From Streptomyces eurythermus (GTDB lineage: Bacteria; Actinomycetota; Actinomycetes; Streptomycetales; Streptomycetaceae), in contig NZ_BMSK01000007.1 in the NCBI RefSeq assembly GCF_014649115.1, forward strand, positions 184,375-248,374: a stretch of 64,000 bases of DNA. Direction: 5' to 3'. The number at the start of each line of letters is the position of its first letter. The stretch's first letter is position 1. Both the position numbers and the translations under genes were made by a program. Below the pieces are notes generated by a model. The model was given only the letters and a program-made list of their open reading frames with translations, did not search any database and was not told the origin of the DNA. Positions 18,419 to 27,150 of this stretch are shown here, in pieces.

Positions 18419-19517
18419 GCAGCCGGGCGTGGCTCTCCTCCGGGGTGACCAGCAGCACCGACCAGGACGGATCCCGGCGCAGCTCCTCGCGGACCGCGTC
18501 GAGCAGCCGCCGGGCCACCGTCTCCACGGGCAGTCCGCCCCGGCCGGAACCCAGCAGCGGAAAACAGATCGAGGACATCGGCAGAGAGAGGAACTCGCTT
18601 TCGTGGCGGGCAAGTTCGAAGGACCTGCGCACCGCCTCGCCGAGCACGGCGGGGGACACGTGATAGCGGTCGCCGTCCCCGACCGGGGTGGCGATCGCCG
18701 CGTGGTGGATGCGCCGTACCCCCTGGGCGGCCAGGGCGCCGGAGGAGGTGGCGACGACCGTGCCCGGCCGCACCGGCATGCCCGTCCTGCCGTGCGTCCG
18801 CAGCCACACGCCCAGTTCCCGGGACAGCACGTCGTCCACGATCTCGCCCTGGGCGTCCCGCAGGGCGGCGGCCCGGCGCAGCGCGCCGGAGACCGTGGGG
18901 CGGAACGTCTTGGACATCTCCAGGTAGGTGTTCTCCGAGGACACCAGGATGTCCACGTCCCGCACGTCCTCGATCGGGCACACCCGCACGGTGATCCCGG
19001 CGCCCGGGCGCGCCGGACGGGCCACCGCGGGCACCGCGCGCACCACGGAGTCCCCGGCCGGCTCCCGTACGGCATCCGACGGTTGGCCCGACGCCTGGCG
19101 GGCGACGGTCAGCACCGCCGCCGCCAGTTCGGCGACGACATCGTGCTCCTGGCTCTTGCGGAACCGCTCGGTGGTCACGCCGTAGACGGCCGCCGCGGCC
19201 TTGCGCCGGTCGGTGCCGGGCACCCCCCGGCGCGCCGGGAAGATCCCGAACGAGTGCGCGGCGGCGCGGGCCAGCGGATCGCTGGAGTCGTCGTCCCGCA
19301 CCGGACGCCCGCCGGCCAGCCGCCGTACCGCCGCGCCCAACAGCTCCTCGATGCCGGTCTGTTCGTCCTCCGGTCCGGCGCACAGCCCCGCCGCGACCGC
19401 CGCCTGGCGCAGCGCGTCCCTGGTGCAGTGGCGCAGCCCGGGCAGGCCGCGCCGCCTCAGTTCCCTGAGTTCGGCCACGAGGCTCTCGTGCGAGGGCAGG
19501 GGGTGCATGCTGCGCAT
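18393..19517 (-). CDS. Macro domain protein with N-terminal extension
   Basis: 374 residues. The C-terminal part (about 175-370) is a divergent macro (ADP-ribose-binding) domain: DVDILVSSENTYLEMS replaces the usual VNAAN loop, and CFPLLGSGRGGLPVE matches the second ligand loop. The N-terminal 165 residues are helical and unfamiliar, with a Lys/Arg-rich segment (TDRRKAAAAVYGVTTERF). ATG 19517 is taken; ATG 19508 is possible. Macro domains bind or hydrolyse ADP-ribose or its derivatives. It is convergent with the radical SAM gene and divergent from the kinase gene. Confidence 0.75.
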   Translation of the reverse strand: MRSMHPLPSHESLVAELRELRRRGLPGLRHCTRDALRQAAVAAGLCAGPEDEQTGIEELLGAAVRRLAGGRPVRDDDSSDPLARAAAHSFGIFPARRGVPGTDRRKAAAAVYGVTTERFRKSQEHDVVAELAAAVLTVARQASGQPSDAVREPAGDSVVRAVPAVARPARPGAGITVRVCPIEDVRDVDILVSSENTYLEMSKTFRPTVSGALRRAAALRDAQGEIVDDVLSRELGVWLRTHGRTGMPVRPGTVVATSSGALAAQGVRRIHHAAIATPVGDGDRYHVSPAVLGEAVRRSFELARHESEFLSLPMSSICFPLLGSGRGGLPVETVARRLLDAVREELRRDPSWSVLLVTPEESHARLLTAASSGP

Positions 19518-19660
19518 GGTAGCCCCGGGCGGGGATCCGCTGAAGATCCGGGAAACCCCCTGTCACCCGCCCGGGGCCGGGATGTCCTGGTCCCCCCGCG
19601 GCCCCCGCACCGCACCACCGCCCCCCGGCGCACCCGGGGCGTCTCCCGGAAGGCCGCACG

Positions 19661-21973
19661 ATGACGACCACGCCGCCCACCCGATTCGTCGACCCCGCCG
19701 ACGGGGGCTTCACCGACGCCCGCCTCACCGAGACCCGCCCGGTCCTCGCCGAGGTGCCCCGCGACCTGGCGGACCGCTTCCCGCTCGTCGCCGTGCTCTC
19801 CGCCGCGCGGCGGCCCGCCGAGGCCGTCGTCCTGCGCGTCCGCGACCTGACGGCCCGGCACGGCCCGGCGGAGATACCCCTGGTCCTCAAGTGGTACCAC
19901 CGGCTGCACGCCCCGGACCCGGCCGTCGAACACGAGCTGCGGGAACTCGGCGCCCTCCCGGCCCCCCACCTGGAACGGCTCCTGGAGACCGGCGAGGCGC
20001 ACGGCCACCCCTGGCACCTGTACTGGTCGCACGGCGAGGAGACCCTGGAGAGGTACCACCGGGACCACCCCGAGGGCCTGCCCCCCGACGCCGTACGGGA
20101 CCTGGTGGGCCAGCTGCACGACGCCGTCACCGCGCTGCACCGGCGCGGCGTCGTCCACCGGGACATCACCCCGGACAACATCATGGTGCAGACCCGCCGC
20201 GGCGACACGGCCGACCTCGTCCTCGTGGACTTCGGCGCCGCCGTCCACCGGCCCGACGAGGAGCTGGAACCCCGGACCGACTGGCGCGGCAAGCCCCTCT
20301 ACCTCGCACCGGAGGCCGGACTGCTCCGGCAGACCGTCTCCGAGGCCGGCGACTGGTGGTCGCTCGGCATGGTCGTCGCCCAGCTCGCCCTGGGCCGGCA
20401 CCCCATCGAGTTCCGCCGGGACGAGGACGTCCTCGCGGAGATCGCCACCCACGACCCCGACGTCTCCGGGATCGCCCACCGCGGGACCCGGCTGCTCTGC
20501 GAGGGCCTGCTCACCCGGGCCCCCGAACACCGCTGGCAGGCACCGCAGGTACGGGACTGGCTGGACGGCCGGGAACCCTACGTCCACCCGCGCACCGGCG
20601 GCCGGATCTTCGCCGACGACCCCACGCGCCCGGCGATCCGCCCCTTCCCGTTCATGGGCCAGGAGTTCACCGGGACCGAGTCGCTCGCCCTGCACCTGGA
20701 CCAGAACCACGTCTCCGCGGCCCGCATGCTTTCCGACGACGCCGACCGGGCCCGGCTGACCGAGTGGCTGGAGCAGTTCCGCACCCTCGGCGGGCGCGGC
20801 GAGGAGGAACTGGCCCGGCTCGACGAGCTGAGCGGGGAACTGGCCCGGCCGCCGGCCCCCGAGACCCTCGCCCGGCTGCTGAACTGGCTCGGCCCCGGCC
20901 TCGACGTCACCTGGCACGGGGCCCGGCTGGACGCGCCGGCCATGCGCCGGCTGTGCCAGGGCGCCCGGGACGGAAACGCCGACGCGGTCACGCTGCTGCG
21001 GCACCTGGCGGACCACCCCGGCGTCATGACCGAACTCGCCCGGCGGCCCGGCGGCCAGGGACTGGACGACACGGCCACCGCCTGGGCCCGCCTGCGCGCC
21101 CGGTGGGAGCCCACCGTCCGGGAGATCGCCCGGGACCGCCAGGACCGGGCGGCCCTGCGCCACACGGCCGCCGTGGACGCCTGGCTGCTGCAACTGGCCC
21201 GCGAACCGGACCGCACCCGGCGCCTGCTCACCGGACTGCTGCTGCGCCTGCGCGCCGAACTGCCCGAACCCGTGCCCTGGTTCGACGCGCTGCTCGCCGC
21301 GCAGGACGACGACCCCCGCCTCGTCGCCGCCGTCCGGCTCGGCGCCCGGGCCGGGCAGGAGGCACAGCGGCGCAGGGCCCGGCGCGTCCAGGAGGAACGG
21401 GAACTGCTGCTCGCCGCCGACCAGGACGGACTCACCGCCGTACTGCGGCGGATGGACCGCCTGCCCACCCTCGGCTGGGCGCTGTTCGGCGGCATCGCCG
21501 CCACCGCCCCCTGGACCTTCGTCATCGGCCTCGCGGACGTCCTGGGCCGCGCCTCCCAGGAAGCGGTCGTCACGGCCTGGCTTCAGGCGCTGCCCGCCGC
21601 CGCGGTCGTCTTCACGGCGGAACTGTGGACCGCCGTTTATATCGGGCCACCCTTCTACCATCCCCACCGCTCGCTGGCCGGCCTGCTGATCCGCGGCGCG
21701 GACCGCCCCGGCCGGCTGGCCCGCACCCGGGCCGGCCGCTGGGCCGGGGCGGCGCTGCTCGTCCTCGCCGTGTTCCTCGGGTTCTACGCCATCGCCGCCG
21801 CGCCCTGGCTGTGGCCGCTCGCCTCGGCCGGCGCCGTCGTCGTGTGGAGCGTCCACCGCTGCCGGACCTGGCGGCGCCGACGGCGCGGTCTCCGGGCCCG
21901 CCAGGAGGCGAACCGCGCCGGCCGGCCGTGGCGGACCCGGACGACGACCGACTCGACAGGAGAACCGGCATGA
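19661..21973 (+). CDS. Membrane-anchored Ser/Thr protein kinase
   Basis: 770 residues. The kinase domain (about 50-320) has all catalytic motifs: Lys77 in LVLKWYH, His166-Arg167-Asp168 in VVHRDITPDNIM, Asp190-Phe-Gly and an APE-type YLAPE. A helical region (about 340-590) follows, then about four hydrophobic segments (600-740) and a basic tail. Unlike the usual PASTA-type bacterial kinases, there is no extracellular sensor after the membrane part. ATG 19661 starts the protein after a short gap from the divergent macro gene. Its stop overlaps the next start (ATGA). The FHA protein four genes on is a natural reader of its phosphothreonine marks. Confidence 0.87.
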   Translation: MTTTPPTRFVDPADGGFTDARLTETRPVLAEVPRDLADRFPLVAVLSAARRPAEAVVLRVRDLTARHGPAEIPLVLKWYHRLHAPDPAVEHELRELGALPAPHLERLLETGEAHGHPWHLYWSHGEETLERYHRDHPEGLPPDAVRDLVGQLHDAVTALHRRGVVHRDITPDNIMVQTRRGDTADLVLVDFGAAVHRPDEELEPRTDWRGKPLYLAPEAGLLRQTVSEAGDWWSLGMVVAQLALGRHPIEFRRDEDVLAEIATHDPDVSGIAHRGTRLLCEGLLTRAPEHRWQAPQVRDWLDGREPYVHPRTGGRIFADDPTRPAIRPFPFMGQEFTGTESLALHLDQNHVSAARMLSDDADRARLTEWLEQFRTLGGRGEEELARLDELSGELARPPAPETLARLLNWLGPGLDVTWHGARLDAPAMRRLCQGARDGNADAVTLLRHLADHPGVMTELARRPGGQGLDDTATAWARLRARWEPTVREIARDRQDRAALRHTAAVDAWLLQLAREPDRTRRLLTGLLLRLRAELPEPVPWFDALLAAQDDDPRLVAAVRLGARAGQEAQRRRARRVQEERELLLAADQDGLTAVLRRMDRLPTLGWALFGGIAATAPWTFVIGLADVLGRASQEAVVTAWLQALPAAAVVFTAELWTAVYIGPPFYHPHRSLAGLLIRGADRPGRLARTRAGRWAGAALLVLAVFLGFYAIAAAPWLWPLASAGAVVVWSVHRCRTWRRRRRGLRARQEANRAGRPWRTRTTTDSTGEPA

Positions 21974-23631
21974 GCTCGGGTTACGCCCTGCCCGACATCC
22001 ACATGGTGGCACCCGCCGTGCACTTCCCGCCGCCCCCGCCGCCCCTGGACGCCCAGGCGCTGCCGCACACCGGCATGCTCCACCTGCACGACGCGGCCGG
22101 GCAGGCCTCGGGCCACCTCACCGACGCCGCCGGGCAGGCGGCCGGCCATCTCACCGACGCCGCCGGACACGCCGCCCACCAGGCCGCGGACGCGGCGCTC
22201 CAGGTGCTCGGCTCGCTCAGCGGCGTCCTGCTCGTCGGACGCGCCGCCCTGCTCGGCACCCGGCTGCTGGCCGCCGGGGCGGTCCGGGCCGCCGAGGAAC
22301 AGCGCTGCCTGGAACGGCGGCAGCGGATCGCGGCCACGGCCGCCGAGCAGTGGGAGGCCGCCGCCTTCGCCGCCGTACGGGTCAACGCCCGCCGCCACGC
22401 CCTGCTGGCCCGGGTGGCGCGCGCCCGGGCCCTCGGCGGCCCGCCCGGCCCCCCGCCCCACCCCGACGTACCGCCGCCGCTGACCCCCGTCGGCGCCCGG
22501 CTCGCCGACCTGCGGCAGGAACTGGCCCGCGCCGAAGAGGCCCTGCACAGCGCGGAGAAGACACAGGCCGCGTGGGAACAGCGGCGCCTCGCCGCCCGGT
22601 GCCGGCTGGACGAGGACCACGACGACGACTGGCAGCTCGCCCTGCGCGAGAGCCGCGAGCACGCGCTGCGCCGCTTCTCCGAAGGACGCACCGCCGAAGC
22701 CGAGGCGGGCGGGCCGCCCCACGCGCCCGACGAGCGCCCGGAACCGCCCTCCGACGTCCGGGAGGTACGCCGCACCGGGGCGCGGATCCTCGGCGCACTC
22801 GACCCGTACGCCGCCCCCGAGGCGGCCGACCTCGCCGCGCAGGCCGTCCGGGACGCCGTACGCCGTGCCGCCGAGGACCCCCGCCGGTCCCGTATCCACC
22901 TCACCGAGGCACGCAAGTTCGTCCGCGACGCCAACCGGCAGGCGCGCGAGATGCGCGAGGCGCAGGAACGCGCCGCCCTGCACCACGACTTCCTCGTCTA
23001 CGAGACCCCCGAGGGCGCCGAGGACCTCACCCCGGCACCGGACGCCGTGGCCCTGCTGCGGCGCACCCTGGACGACGGCGTCCCGCTCAGCCCGGCCGAA
23101 CGGGAGCTGGTCGAACGCCGGGTCACCGAACGGGAGCGTGCCCTGGCGGCCCTCTACGTCCAGGAGCGGTGCACCGACGCCGTCGCCGAGCTGACCAGGA
23201 GGGTCGGCGGCCGGGCCGGACTGGGCCGGGGCGCGGGACAGGAGCTACGACTCGACTGGACACCGCCGGGCTGGGCCCCCGGGCACTGGCTCCGGGCCAC
23301 CGTGCTCGACGGCCGGCTGAGCGTGGCGACCATGTACCGGGACGGTCCGGGCGAGCGGACACCGCAGCAGCGCGCCCTGGACGACGAACGCTGCGCCGAG
23401 ACCCGGACGCACCTCACCGAACTGCAAGGGATCACCGAAGCACTCGGCCTGGAAGTGGAGTTCACGGTCGAACACACCCAAGGGGCACTGCCCGGGGTGC
23501 AGGGGGAGAACGCCCTGACGCTCGACGAGCTGACCGACGAGGTGGAAAAGCTCGCGGACACGTACTCGGACGTGATGCCGCGGCCTCAGAAGCAGCGCCA
23601 CGCGGACGGCGGGAACCGCCGTCCGGGCTGA
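21970..23631 (+). CDS. Ala/Arg/Glu-rich coiled-coil protein
   Basis: 553 residues, family not recognised. The N-terminus is Pro-rich (PPPPPPLD) and is followed by 11-residue repeats of the form DAAGQAAGHLT (about 37-75), then a hydrophobic helix (about 77-100) and long charged coiled-coil regions (about 175-245 and 255-420). The last 100 residues look globular, with LTELQGITEALG. ATG 21970 overlaps the kinase stop, so the two are co-translated. It could be the kinase substrate or a scaffold joining the kinase to the AAA+ ATPase; this is inferred only from order. Confidence 0.7.
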   Translation: MSSGYALPDIHMVAPAVHFPPPPPPLDAQALPHTGMLHLHDAAGQASGHLTDAAGQAAGHLTDAAGHAAHQAADAALQVLGSLSGVLLVGRAALLGTRLLAAGAVRAAEEQRCLERRQRIAATAAEQWEAAAFAAVRVNARRHALLARVARARALGGPPGPPPHPDVPPPLTPVGARLADLRQELARAEEALHSAEKTQAAWEQRRLAARCRLDEDHDDDWQLALRESREHALRRFSEGRTAEAEAGGPPHAPDERPEPPSDVREVRRTGARILGALDPYAAPEAADLAAQAVRDAVRRAAEDPRRSRIHLTEARKFVRDANRQAREMREAQERAALHHDFLVYETPEGAEDLTPAPDAVALLRRTLDDGVPLSPAERELVERRVTERERALAALYVQERCTDAVAELTRRVGGRAGLGRGAGQELRLDWTPPGWAPGHWLRATVLDGRLSVATMYRDGPGERTPQQRALDDERCAETRTHLTELQGITEALGLEVEFTVEHTQGALPGVQGENALTLDELTDEVEKLADTYSDVMPRPQKQRHADGGNRRPG

Positions 23632-23726
23632 CTCCGGGGGCACGCACCACCGGCGGGGCGCCTTGAGCCCACCGCCGCGGCCATGGCCGGCGCGCGGCCC
23701 GCGACAGCGCGCATCGGGGAGGAACG

Positions 23727-25739
23727 ATGGACCTGTCCAAGGAAGACCGGCTGCCGCCCTTCGTGGAGGAGCTGACCGGAACACTCGGGGTGCACGCGCA
23801 GTACGTCCTGCACGGCAACATCCGTGATCTGCACCTGGTGCGCCGGCGCGGCCGGGACCGGTTCCACCCGCTGCTCGACGTGCTGTGGAACCCGCTGCGG
23901 CAGCGGGGGTACGAGGCGCTGGTGGTGTGCGACCAGGTCAGCGGCTTCGGCGTGGCCCAGGCCGGGGCGGGCGACGTCCAGGCGGCCGTGGCCGAACTCC
24001 TGCATGGAGCCGGGGACTTCCCCGGCCAGACGGCGCCGCGCCGCCAGGCCGTGCTCGATCAGCTGCGGAACATCACCGACGGATGGGCGCGGCAGCGGAC
24101 CGAGGCGCCGCGCGACGGCCGCCGGCTGCCGCCGCTGCGGGTCGCCCTGGTGATCGACCACGCCTCCCGGCTGCTCACCGACCCCGCCCGGCCGAGCCCC
24201 GACGAACGGGACTTCTTCCTCGCCTGCCTCAAACTCGCCCACGAGGCACGGCCGTTGCCGCCCCGGGCCGGCCCCGGCGGCGTGCCGCAGGGCCCCGGCC
24301 TGTTCAATCCGGTGATCTGGCTCGCCGAGGGCGAGCGGGACGTCCCCGCCTGGCTGCTCTCCGGCAGCGAGCGGATCCGCGCCATCGCCGTCCCCGAGCC
24401 GGACGCGGACGAACGCACCACGATGGCCCGCCTCCTGCACCAGGTCTACGAGCGGTACCCCGGACACGGCACCCGCGACGACGACGCCGAGTCCGGCGGC
24501 ACGGACGCCGGCGAGACCTCCCGCGCGGTCGGCGCCTTCGCCCGCGCGGCGACCGGGATGAGCCTGCGGGCCATGGAGGAGAGCGTGCGGCTCGCCCGCT
24601 CCCGCGGTCTGCCGTTCGCCGCCATGCCCGACGCCGTACGGATCTACCGGCTGGGCGTGGAGAAGAACCCCTGGGGCCGCGACGAGATCCGGCAGCGGAT
24701 CCTGCGCGGCGAGGACCCGGAGGACGAACGGTCCATCCCCCGCCGGGTCCTGGGCCAGGAGGCGGCCGTGGCACGGACCCTGGACATCCTCAAGCGTGCC
24801 GCGCTGGGGCTGTCCGGGGCACAGGCCACCAGCCCCGGGCACCGGCCGCGCGGTGTGCTGTTCTTCGCCGGCCCGACCGGCACCGGAAAGACGGAACTGG
24901 CGAAGGCCGTGGCCTCCGTGCTGTTCGACAGCGACCAGGCGTATCTCCGGTTCGACATGAGCGAGTTCTCGGCCGCGCACTCCGCGGACCGGCTCGTCGG
25001 GGCGCCCCCGGGCTACGTCGGCTACGAGGCGGGCGGCGAACTGACCTCCGCCGTACGGGAGAACCCCTTCCGCGTCATCCTCTTCGACGAGATCGAGAAG
25101 GCCGACAAGGGCATCCTCGACAAGTTCCTCCAGGTGCTGGAGGACGGCCGGCTCACCGACGGGCAGGGCGTCACCACCTACTTCAGCGAGTGCGTGCTCA
25201 TCTTCACCTCCAACCTCGGTGTGCAGCGCACCGATCCGGAGACCGGGGAACGCGAGTGGATCGTGGCGCCCGGCACGCCGTACAAGGAGCTGGAGGCCAC
25301 CGTCCGGGACAACGTCAAGAAGCACTTCGAGCAGGTCATCGGCCGGCCGGAGCTGATGAACCGGATCGGCGGCAACGTCGTCGTCTTCGACTTCATCTCC
25401 GACGACGTCGCCGAGCGGATCTTCGACCTCCAGGTCCGCAACATCCAGCGGCAGCTGGCCCACGGGCACCGGCTGGTCCTCAGGATCGAGGACAAGGCCC
25501 GGCGGGAACTGCTGGAGTACTGCACCCGGGACAAGTGGAACGGCGGCCGGGGCATCGGCATGGTGCTGGAGACCCATCTGATCAACCCGCTGGCCCGGGA
25601 GCTGTTCGCCGCGTCCGACCTCGGACCGGGCACCACCGTCGTGGTGACCGAGGTGCGCGAGGCCGAGAGCGGACGGGTGGACACCAAGGTCGTCGTGCGG
25701 AAGGGAGACGCCGTTGACGGAGGAAAGCGTCTGGGATGA
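23727..25739 (+). CDS. AAA+ ATPase (ClpA/B-type C-terminal module)
   Basis: 670 residues. A first module (about 20-300) resembles an AAA domain without a readable Walker A and so may be inactive. The second (about 345-620) is ClpA/B-like: Walker A GPTGTGKT at 382-389 with Lys388, the substrate-loop region FDMSEFSAAHSADRLVG, Walker B LFDEIE with Asp454-Glu455, and sensor FTSNLG. It has no Clp N-domain and no ClpP-binding loop, so it probably remodels proteins rather than feeding a protease. It overlaps the FHA gene by 26 bp. Most likely the motor of the kinase/FHA system. Confidence 0.88.
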   Translation: MDLSKEDRLPPFVEELTGTLGVHAQYVLHGNIRDLHLVRRRGRDRFHPLLDVLWNPLRQRGYEALVVCDQVSGFGVAQAGAGDVQAAVAELLHGAGDFPGQTAPRRQAVLDQLRNITDGWARQRTEAPRDGRRLPPLRVALVIDHASRLLTDPARPSPDERDFFLACLKLAHEARPLPPRAGPGGVPQGPGLFNPVIWLAEGERDVPAWLLSGSERIRAIAVPEPDADERTTMARLLHQVYERYPGHGTRDDDAESGGTDAGETSRAVGAFARAATGMSLRAMEESVRLARSRGLPFAAMPDAVRIYRLGVEKNPWGRDEIRQRILRGEDPEDERSIPRRVLGQEAAVARTLDILKRAALGLSGAQATSPGHRPRGVLFFAGPTGTGKTELAKAVASVLFDSDQAYLRFDMSEFSAAHSADRLVGAPPGYVGYEAGGELTSAVRENPFRVILFDEIEKADKGILDKFLQVLEDGRLTDGQGVTTYFSECVLIFTSNLGVQRTDPETGEREWIVAPGTPYKELEATVRDNVKKHFEQVIGRPELMNRIGGNVVVFDFISDDVAERIFDLQVRNIQRQLAHGHRLVLRIEDKARRELLEYCTRDKWNGGRGIGMVLETHLINPLARELFAASDLGPGTTVVVTEVREAESGRVDTKVVVRKGDAVDGGKRLG

Positions 25740-26256
25740 CGACGACTGGCAGCCCGTGGACGGCGTCACGCTCCCCGACACCCCGCCCCCGCCCCCGTCC
25801 CCGCGCCTCGGCGAGCGGTGCCCGCGCTGCGCCACGGTCGTCCCGGCCGGTACGGACCGATGTCCGAGCTGTCTCACCGTGCTGGGCGCGGGTCCCCGTC
25901 CCCAGCGGCTGGCCGGCGGGGTGCTGCGGCTGGTGTTCCGGGCCGGCGGCGGCCATCTCGACGTACCGCGCGGCGGGGAGGTGCGGCTGGGCCGCAGCGG
26001 CGACTGGGCCCCCGAGGCGTCGGCGCTCCTGGCGGACGAGGAGACGGTGTCGGCCCGGCACGCCACCGTCGTGCACACCGCCGAGGGCGCGGCCTGGGTG
26101 ACCGAGGTCGCGCGGGGCGCCACCAACGGCACCCGGGTCAACGACCGCGTCCTGGTGCCCGGCCGGGCCGTCCGCCTGCGCAACGGCGACCGGATCGAAC
26201 TGGGCCCCAGGGCCGGCTTCGAGGTCCGCGGGGTCCAGGAGGAGCCGGCGGACTGA
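25714..26256 (+). CDS. Zinc-ribbon and FHA domain protein
   Basis: 180 residues from TTG 25714, with AAGGGAG upstream; the start lies inside the ATPase gene. The N-terminal 25 residues are acidic and are followed by a zinc ribbon (CPRC and CPSC). The FHA domain (about 70-175) shows the phosphothreonine-binding motifs: VRLGRS, then SARHA and TNGTRVND. FHA domains bind phosphothreonine, and the kinase three genes upstream is the obvious source. It is the last gene of the group and ends 32 bp from the convergent secreted protein gene. Confidence 0.87.
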   Translation: MTEESVWDDDDWQPVDGVTLPDTPPPPPSPRLGERCPRCATVVPAGTDRCPSCLTVLGAGPRPQRLAGGVLRLVFRAGGGHLDVPRGGEVRLGRSGDWAPEASALLADEETVSARHATVVHTAEGAAWVTEVARGATNGTRVNDRVLVPGRAVRLRNGDRIELGPRAGFEVRGVQEEPAD

Positions 26257-26288
26257 GCGGTGGCGGCCGGCGGGGCTCGGCCGCGGGT

Positions 26289-26960
26289 TCAGCCCCGGCC
26301 GTCGCCCAGCGCGGCCACCGCGGACTTCGCCGCCTTGATGGCGCCCTTGTTGATCTCGTCCGTGGCCGGCGCCTCGCGGGTCTCGAAGTCGCTGCCGCTG
26401 TAGGTGACGACGACGAGGGCGTTGGCGGCGCGGACCAGCACCACGCCCTCGCGGGTCTGCTGCTTGTCCTCCGTGGTGAGGCCGACGACGGAGTACGCGG
26501 TGTCGCCGAGCCCCGGCACGGCCCCGCCGCCGCTCTTCTCCGCGACCCGCTGCTCGTACTCCTTCTCCGCCTCCTGGTCCGACTCGCCGATCTCGAACGA
26601 CACGTCGAGCCAGCGGTAGTCGTAGCCGTGGAGCGCGTTCCAGGAGCAGGTGCGGCGCAGCTTGGTGTCCGTGGAGGGGATCTCCTTGCCGGCCGGCCCG
26701 GCGCCGGGCACCAGGGACTTCAGGGTGGCGGCGGGGACGGCGGGGCAGGGGGCGGGCGCGGTGGTGTACGTGGGTGCCGCCGCGGTGGCGGACGGTGTCG
26801 TGGCGGAGGTTCCGGCGGGCGAGGTGCGGGCCGTCTGGTGCCCGGCGGCGGGCGGGGCGGCGGGGCCGGAGGACAGCAGCCAGCCGGCGCAGGCGAGCAC
26901 CGCGACCGGTGACAGACGCGCGGTGAGGGTGAGCGGCAGGGGGAGGGGACGCACGGGCAC
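26289..26960 (-). CDS. Secreted protein of unknown function
   Basis: 223 residues from GTG 26960. It has a basic start and hydrophobic core with a small-residue signal cleavage region (about 1-38), then a Thr/Ala/Pro-rich linker and a compact domain with CSWNALHGYDYRWLDVSFE and VPGLGDTAYSV. The layout resembles DUF3558-type exported actinobacterial proteins, but the match is loose. The gene is read away from the lipoate ligase side and converges with the FHA gene. Function unknown. Confidence 0.65.
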   Translation of the reverse strand: MPVRPLPLPLTLTARLSPVAVLACAGWLLSSGPAAPPAAGHQTARTSPAGTSATTPSATAAAPTYTTAPAPCPAVPAATLKSLVPGAGPAGKEIPSTDTKLRRTCSWNALHGYDYRWLDVSFEIGESDQEAEKEYEQRVAEKSGGGAVPGLGDTAYSVVGLTTEDKQQTREGVVLVRAANALVVVTYSGSDFETREAPATDEINKGAIKAAKSAVAALGDGRG

Positions 26961-27150
26961 ACTTCTCGTGGGGGAGAGGGGTGGAGGGGTCCGCGGGGCG
27001 GACGGGGTACGACAGTGTCACATGACTGCCTGTGGCGCGGAAGTGCCGGCGCGGTGCGTACCCACCCGGTCACGGGCCACGGTCATGACGTACTGGTTTA
27101 CCCGTGATGTGCCCCGCTTGCGCCCCCTCCGGGGCTCGCGACCGCCGGAG

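Noticed and set aside
19201..21969. Upstream extension of the coiled-coil protein to a 1476-residue frame
   Set aside because: It is a shadow of the kinase gene; ATG 21970 overlaps the kinase stop exactly.
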